Part shown: positions 60,417 to 64,000 of the stretch, piece after piece
How positions within the stretch are numbered: position 1 is the stretch's first letter
Layout: every line of letters starts with the position of its first letter
NCBI RefSeq assembly: GCF_020229735.1
Contig: NZ_CP083456.1
Location: forward strand, 8,001-72,000
DNA: 64,000 bases
Origin: Deinococcus taeanensis
GTDB lineage: Bacteria; Deinococcota; Deinococci; Deinococcales; Deinococcaceae
Direction of reading: 5' to 3'
Notes under the pieces: generated by a model
The model's database searches: none
The model's input: the letters and a program-made list of their open reading frames with translations, nothing else
Told to the model about the DNA's origin: nothing
Made by a program: the position numbers and the translations under genes

Positions 60417-61267
60417 GCGCGCGGCCTCAGGGCGTCGGCGAGGCCGTCGCCGATCAGGCTGAAGGTCACGCCGGCCAGCGTCAGGGCCAGCCCGGGGAAG
60501 GTGCTGATCCACCAGGCGGTGGCCATGAAGTTCTTGCCGTCGGCAACCATCACGCCCCATTCCGGTGTGGGCGGCTGCGCGCCCAGGCCGAGGTAGCCGA
60601 GCGAGGCGCCGAGCAGGATGCCCAGGCTCATGTCGGTCATCAGGTACACGACGGCGGGCGTCACGGCGTTGGGCAGCAGGTGGCGCAGGAGAATGCGCGT
60701 GGGGCTGTAGCCCAGCACCCGGCCGGCCTGCGCGTACTCGGCTTTCTTCTGGGTCATGACCTCGCCGCGGGTGAGGCGCCAGTAGCTGACCCAGCCGACG
60801 GCGCTCACGGCGACGTACATGTTCGTCAGGCCCGGCCCGAGGACCGCCACGATGGCGATGACCAGTACCAGGAACGGAAAGACGACCACGAGGTCCGCGA
60901 GGCGGCCGACCAGGGCGTCACTCCAGCGCCCGGCGTAGCCGGTCAGCGCGCCGAGCAGCGTGCCGAACACGAACGGGAACAGGGTGGTGAACAGCGCGAT
61001 CTGCAGGTCGATGCGGGTGCCGTAGATCACGCGGCTGAGCACGTCCCGACCGAAATTGTCGGTGCCGAGGGGATGCCGGGCGGTGGGGCCCTGCAAGATG
61101 GCCTCGTAGTCGAAGTCGGTGGGACTGAACGGCGCGAGCGGCGCGGGAAACAGCGCGGCGCCCAGCAGGACCAGCAGCAGCGCCAGCCCGATCAGCAGGG
61201 TGGGTTTGGGCACCCTCCGGCGGGCGGGGGCCGGCGCGGGCGCCGCGGTGGTCAGGGCGGCGGTCAC
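60413..61267 (-). CDS. Dipeptide/oligopeptide ABC transporter permease (DppC type)
   Basis: The protein has 284 residues. The N-terminal tail is Ala/Pro-rich, then a first membrane helix (about 25-45) precedes a periplasmic segment with GTDNFGRDVLSRVIYGTRID, the DppC signature. Five more helices follow; the EAA-like loop is AEYAQAGRVLGYSPTRIL. The GTG at 61267 overlaps the DppB stop as GTGA. It is a normal, complete DppC. Confidence 0.94.
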   Translation of the reverse strand: MTAALTTAAPAPAPARRRVPKPTLLIGLALLLVLLGAALFPAPLAPFSPTDFDYEAILQGPTARHPLGTDNFGRDVLSRVIYGTRIDLQIALFTTLFPFVFGTLLGALTGYAGRWSDALVGRLADLVVVFPFLVLVIAIVAVLGPGLTNMYVAVSAVGWVSYWRLTRGEVMTQKKAEYAQAGRVLGYSPTRILLRHLLPNAVTPAVVYLMTDMSLGILLGASLGYLGLGAQPPTPEWGVMVADGKNFMATAWWISTFPGLALTLAGVTFSLIGDGLADALRPRA

Positions 61268-62202
61268 GACAGTTCCGTCCGGGGGTCGAGGCGGGCGTGG
61301 ATCAGGTCGGTCATCAGGAACACCAGGGAGACGAGCACGGCGAAGGTCAGGGTCAGGCCCTGAATCACCGGGTAGTCCCGGCCGAAGATCGCGTCCACCA
61401 TCAGGCGGCCCACGCCGGGAATGGCGAATACGGTTTCGGTGATCACGGCCCCGCCGATCAGCGCGCCGATGTTCAGGCCCAGCAGCGTGACGGTGGGAAT
61501 CAGGGCGTTGCGCAGCACGTGCCGGGTCATGATCACGCCGGCGCGCAGGCCCTTGGCGCGGGCGAAGTCCACGTACTCGGCGGTGATCACCTCGATGACG
61601 CTGTTGCGCAGGGTCCGGACCAGCACCGCCGCGAGGTTCAGGCCCAGCGTCAGCGCCGGCAGGAACAGGTGGTAGAAGTGCTCGGGCACGCTGGTGCCGT
61701 AGCCGCCGATCGGGAACCAGCCCAGGCGGGCGCCCAGCAGGGTCAGCAGCTGCAGCGCCACGTAGAACACCGGCAGCGACAGGCCCACCTGGAACACGCC
61801 GCGGATCAGGGCGTCCACCCAGGTGTTGCGGCGCACGGCCGCGAGCACCGCGAGCGGCACGGCGAGCAGCAGGCCCAGCGCGGCGGCGTACACCGTGAGA
61901 AACAGCGTGACCGGCAGGCGCTCGCCGATCAGGCGCAGCACGGGAATCTTCAGGGTGATGCTCTCGCCGAGGTTGCCCTGCAGCAGGTTGAGCACGAACA
62001 GGCCGAACTGCACCGGCAGCGGGCGGTCCAGGCCCAGCTGGCGGTTGGTGCGCGCCACGATCTCCTCGGTGGCGCGGTCGCCGAGAATGGCGCTGGCCGG
62101 ATCGCCCGGCAGCAGCCGCACCAGCAGGAACACGACCAGCATCACGGCCAGGAAGGTCGGGATGATCTGAAGCAGGCGTTTGAGGACGTAGTTGCTGTGC
62201 AT
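61264..62202 (-). CDS. Dipeptide/oligopeptide ABC transporter permease (DppB type)
   Basis: The protein has 312 residues. The start YVLKRLLQIIPTFLAVMLVV is the first helix, followed by RLLPGDPASAILGD in the periplasmic loop, both typical of DppB. The cytoplasmic loop has EYVDFARAKGLRAGVIMTRH. Six helices are predicted. It lies 82 bases downstream of the binding protein gene, the only non-overlapping junction in the transporter, which would allow more binding protein to be made. Confidence 0.95.
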   Translation of the reverse strand: MHSNYVLKRLLQIIPTFLAVMLVVFLLVRLLPGDPASAILGDRATEEIVARTNRQLGLDRPLPVQFGLFVLNLLQGNLGESITLKIPVLRLIGERLPVTLFLTVYAAALGLLLAVPLAVLAAVRRNTWVDALIRGVFQVGLSLPVFYVALQLLTLLGARLGWFPIGGYGTSVPEHFYHLFLPALTLGLNLAAVLVRTLRNSVIEVITAEYVDFARAKGLRAGVIMTRHVLRNALIPTVTLLGLNIGALIGGAVITETVFAIPGVGRLMVDAIFGRDYPVIQGLTLTFAVLVSLVFLMTDLIHARLDPRTELS

Positions 62203-62284
62203 ACACCTCCAAAGTCACGCGCCGCCGCCGGGAGGCCGGGGCGGCGCCGGGGGTCACCGGGGGCCGGGCAGGGGCCGCGCGGGT

Positions 62285-63859
62285 TTACTTCTCCAGGGAC
62301 GCGCCCGCGAAGATGTTGTTGCCCAGCGGGATCTGCACGAAGCCGCGGACGTTTTTGGCGAGCGCCACCGGGTACGGCGTTTCGTACAGGTAGACGATGG
62401 GCGCGGCGTTCAGGTACAGGCTCTGGATCGTGCGGTACTGCGAGGCGCGCTTGACGCGGCTGGTCTCCTGCTGGCTCTGCGCGAACAGCTTGTCGATCTC
62501 GGCGCTCCTGAAGCCGGTGTGGACCGATTCGATGTTGCTGTACAGCGCGTAGTAGCTGGTGATCTGCGAGGGGTCGTTGATGTCGTTCGTCCACGCGGCG
62601 GTGCGCATCTGGAAGTCGTTGGCGCGGTAACGGGCGGTTTTGGTGGCCGCGTCGAGCTGCTCGATCTTGAGCCGCACGCCGACCGCGCTCCACATCTGCT
62701 GCAGCGCGGTGAGCAGCGCGAGGTCGTCGGCACTGCCGCTGGTGGCGAGGACCGTCACGTCAAAGCCGTTCTTGAACTTCGAGGCGGCCAGCAGCGCCTT
62801 CGCCTTGGCGAGGTCGTAGGGGTAGCCTTTCTGGGACGCGTCGAACAGCGGCGTGGTGGACGACATGTAGGACTTCATTTCCTTGCCGGTGCCGTAGGTC
62901 ACGACCTGAATCAGCGCCTGCTTGTTGGTGGCGTAGTTCAGGGCCTGGCGGACCTTGACGTCACTCAGCGGGTTGACGGTTCCGTCCTTGAGGGTCGGGC
63001 GGTTGTTCATCAGGATGTTGTTCACCTTGGTGGAGGGAAACAGTGTCATGTTGACCCGCGGGTTGGCCTTGAGTTCCGCCACGCGGCTGAGCGGAATGAA
63101 TTCCGCGCCCTGGAGTTCCCCGGCCTGCAGTTTCAGGATGCGGGTGTTGTCGTCGGGGATGATCTCGAAGCGCACGCTGTCGAGGTACGGCAGGGCCTTG
63201 CCGTCCTCGCCTTTCTTCCAGTAGTAGGGATTGCGTTTGAGAACCATGTACGACCCACGTTTCCATTCGCTGAGCACGAACGGTCCCGAGCCGATGGGCT
63301 TTTCCGCGAAGGCTTTGGCCTTCTCGGCGTCATTCTTGCCGGGCGCGGCCGTGAACAGCTTCTGCGGCATGATCGCGGCGTTGAAGGTCGCGAGCGCGGC
63401 GGGCAGGGTGGGGTCGGGGGTCTTGAGGTTCAGCGTGACGGTGGTGCCGCTGGCGGTGATGGAACTGATGCTCGCGAGGGAGCTGCTCCACGCCCCGGCG
63501 TCCGGCTGGCGGGCCCGGTCGAGGGACCATTTGACGTCCTGGGCGGTCAGTGGGCTGCCGTCGGCGAATTTCAGGCCTGGGCGCAGGGTGAGCGTCATTG
63601 CCTTGCCGTCCTTGGACACCACGAAGCGGCTCGCGAGGCCCGGCTGCACACCCTTGCCGTCGTTGGTGGGCTGCAGCAGGGTGTCGTAAAGGTTGGTCAG
63701 GATCCAGATGTCGAGGTTCGCGTCGTTCAGCACCGGGTCGAGGAACAGGGAATCGGCGTACCGGCCGTACACGAGTTGGCCGCCTCGGGTCACGGCCAGG
63801 GCCTGGCTGCAGGTCAGGGCGGCCACGAGGGTCAGGGATGCACGGGTCAGTCGCTTCAT
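62285..63859 (-). CDS. Dipeptide/oligopeptide substrate-binding protein (family 5)
   Basis: The protein has 524 residues from ATG 63859, with GGAGG seven bases before it. The signal peptide (about 1-22) ends SQALAVT, with no lipobox cysteine. Family 5 landmarks are LVYGRYADSLFLDPVLNDAN, FADGSPLTAQDVKWSLDRA, PIGSGPFVLSEWKRGSYMVL and VRQALNYATNKQALIQ. It brings a peptide, or perhaps a nickel- or amino-acid-type ligand, to DppBC. It is the first gene of the operon and directly follows a set of inverted TGTTATG half-sites. Earlier in-frame starts lack a signal peptide. Confidence 0.95.
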   Translation of the reverse strand: MKRLTRASLTLVAALTCSQALAVTRGGQLVYGRYADSLFLDPVLNDANLDIWILTNLYDTLLQPTNDGKGVQPGLASRFVVSKDGKAMTLTLRPGLKFADGSPLTAQDVKWSLDRARQPDAGAWSSSLASISSITASGTTVTLNLKTPDPTLPAALATFNAAIMPQKLFTAAPGKNDAEKAKAFAEKPIGSGPFVLSEWKRGSYMVLKRNPYYWKKGEDGKALPYLDSVRFEIIPDDNTRILKLQAGELQGAEFIPLSRVAELKANPRVNMTLFPSTKVNNILMNNRPTLKDGTVNPLSDVKVRQALNYATNKQALIQVVTYGTGKEMKSYMSSTTPLFDASQKGYPYDLAKAKALLAASKFKNGFDVTVLATSGSADDLALLTALQQMWSAVGVRLKIEQLDAATKTARYRANDFQMRTAAWTNDINDPSQITSYYALYSNIESVHTGFRSAEIDKLFAQSQQETSRVKRASQYRTIQSLYLNAAPIVYLYETPYPVALAKNVRGFVQIPLGNNIFAGASLEK

Positions 63860-63877
63860 AGCACTTCCTCCATTGGG

Positions 63878-63915
63878 CATAACACGTTGTGTCTTTGTTA
63901 TGGTGAACCATAACA
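63878..63915. promoter_or_regulatory. Three TGTTATG half-sites, candidate GntR operator
   Basis: CATAACA (63878-63884), TGTTATG (63896-63902) and CATAACA (63909-63915) lie in alternating orientation. The last two form a perfect 20-bp palindrome, TGTTATGGTGAACCATAACA. They lie 19-56 bases before the first gene of the peptide operon, where a repressor would block transcription. The operon encodes a GntR regulator. Confidence 0.7.
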
Positions 63916-64000
63916 CCTGGAACGAGAGGAAACAAGCCAGCGGGCCGGACCGCAGCCCGGTCAGCCCCGCGCTGCGCTGGGCGCGGCTGCGCACCGGCCT

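Noticed and set aside
1..64000. tRNA, rRNA and known riboswitches
   Set aside because: No cloverleaf-like segment with a T-loop, no rRNA-like stretch and no conserved riboswitch core was seen on reading both strands by eye. Dedicated covariance searches were not possible.

Overview
The window is about 70% GC and looks like chromosomal or megaplasmid DNA from a Deinococcus-type bacterium. That assignment is inferred from the GC content, the multi-domain PAS/GAF histidine kinases, the M32 carboxypeptidase, a WGxxGxxG-type surface protein and several probably leaderless genes with a -10 box 5-6 bases before the start codon. No search was run, so the genus is an inference. No rRNA, tRNA or CRISPR array was seen.

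Region 1 (1-30.4 kb) is a glycan-utilisation island. It holds a ROK sugar kinase cut by the window edge, two MalF/MalG-type permeases, and a leftward group (ROK repressor, GH2, frameshifted GH38 alpha-mannosidase). Divergent from this group is a rightward run of about 14 coupled genes (8.5-25.4 kb): a GH31/36-like hydrolase, a second GH38, two aldolases, a DUF624 membrane protein, a tandem metallo-beta-lactamase-fold protein, a GH84 hexosaminidase, an (alpha/alpha)6 glycosidase, a four-carbon acid sugar kinase, a PfkB kinase, ThuA and a Gfo/Idh/MocA dehydrogenase. A leftward group follows: nagA, a serine hydrolase, a decayed choline-sulfatase-like gene and the sugar-binding protein that probably serves the distant permeases. 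The plan is import, stepwise exo-trimming of a mannose/GlcNAc-containing glycan, then phosphorylation and aldol cleavage. Several members are decaying.

Region 2 (30.4-48.5 kb) is mixed accessory DNA. It has three sensor-kinase-type proteins and a GAF protein, a TetR/membrane-protein pair with twin palindromic operators, an IS3 fragment and a degenerate IS630 element inserted among acetyltransferase genes, a HicAB toxin-antitoxin pair, a Thr/Asp-rich WGxxGxxG protein, an XRE regulator and several long stretches without credible genes.

Region 3 (48.5-50.4 kb) is the wreck of a CheB-CheR-PAS gene: CheB carries an amber codon, CheR is gone and the PAS end remains.

Region 4 (50.4-64 kb) is leftward. 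A dipeptide/oligopeptide ABC transporter (binding protein, B, C, D, F), a GntR regulator, a creatininase-like amidohydrolase, a 2-dehydropantoate-reductase-like enzyme, an SDR, an M20 dipeptidase and an RraA-like aldolase form one run in which nine consecutive junctions overlap by exactly 4 bases. An M32 carboxypeptidase and another SDR follow. A repeated TGTTATG half-site upstream of the binding protein is a good operator candidate.
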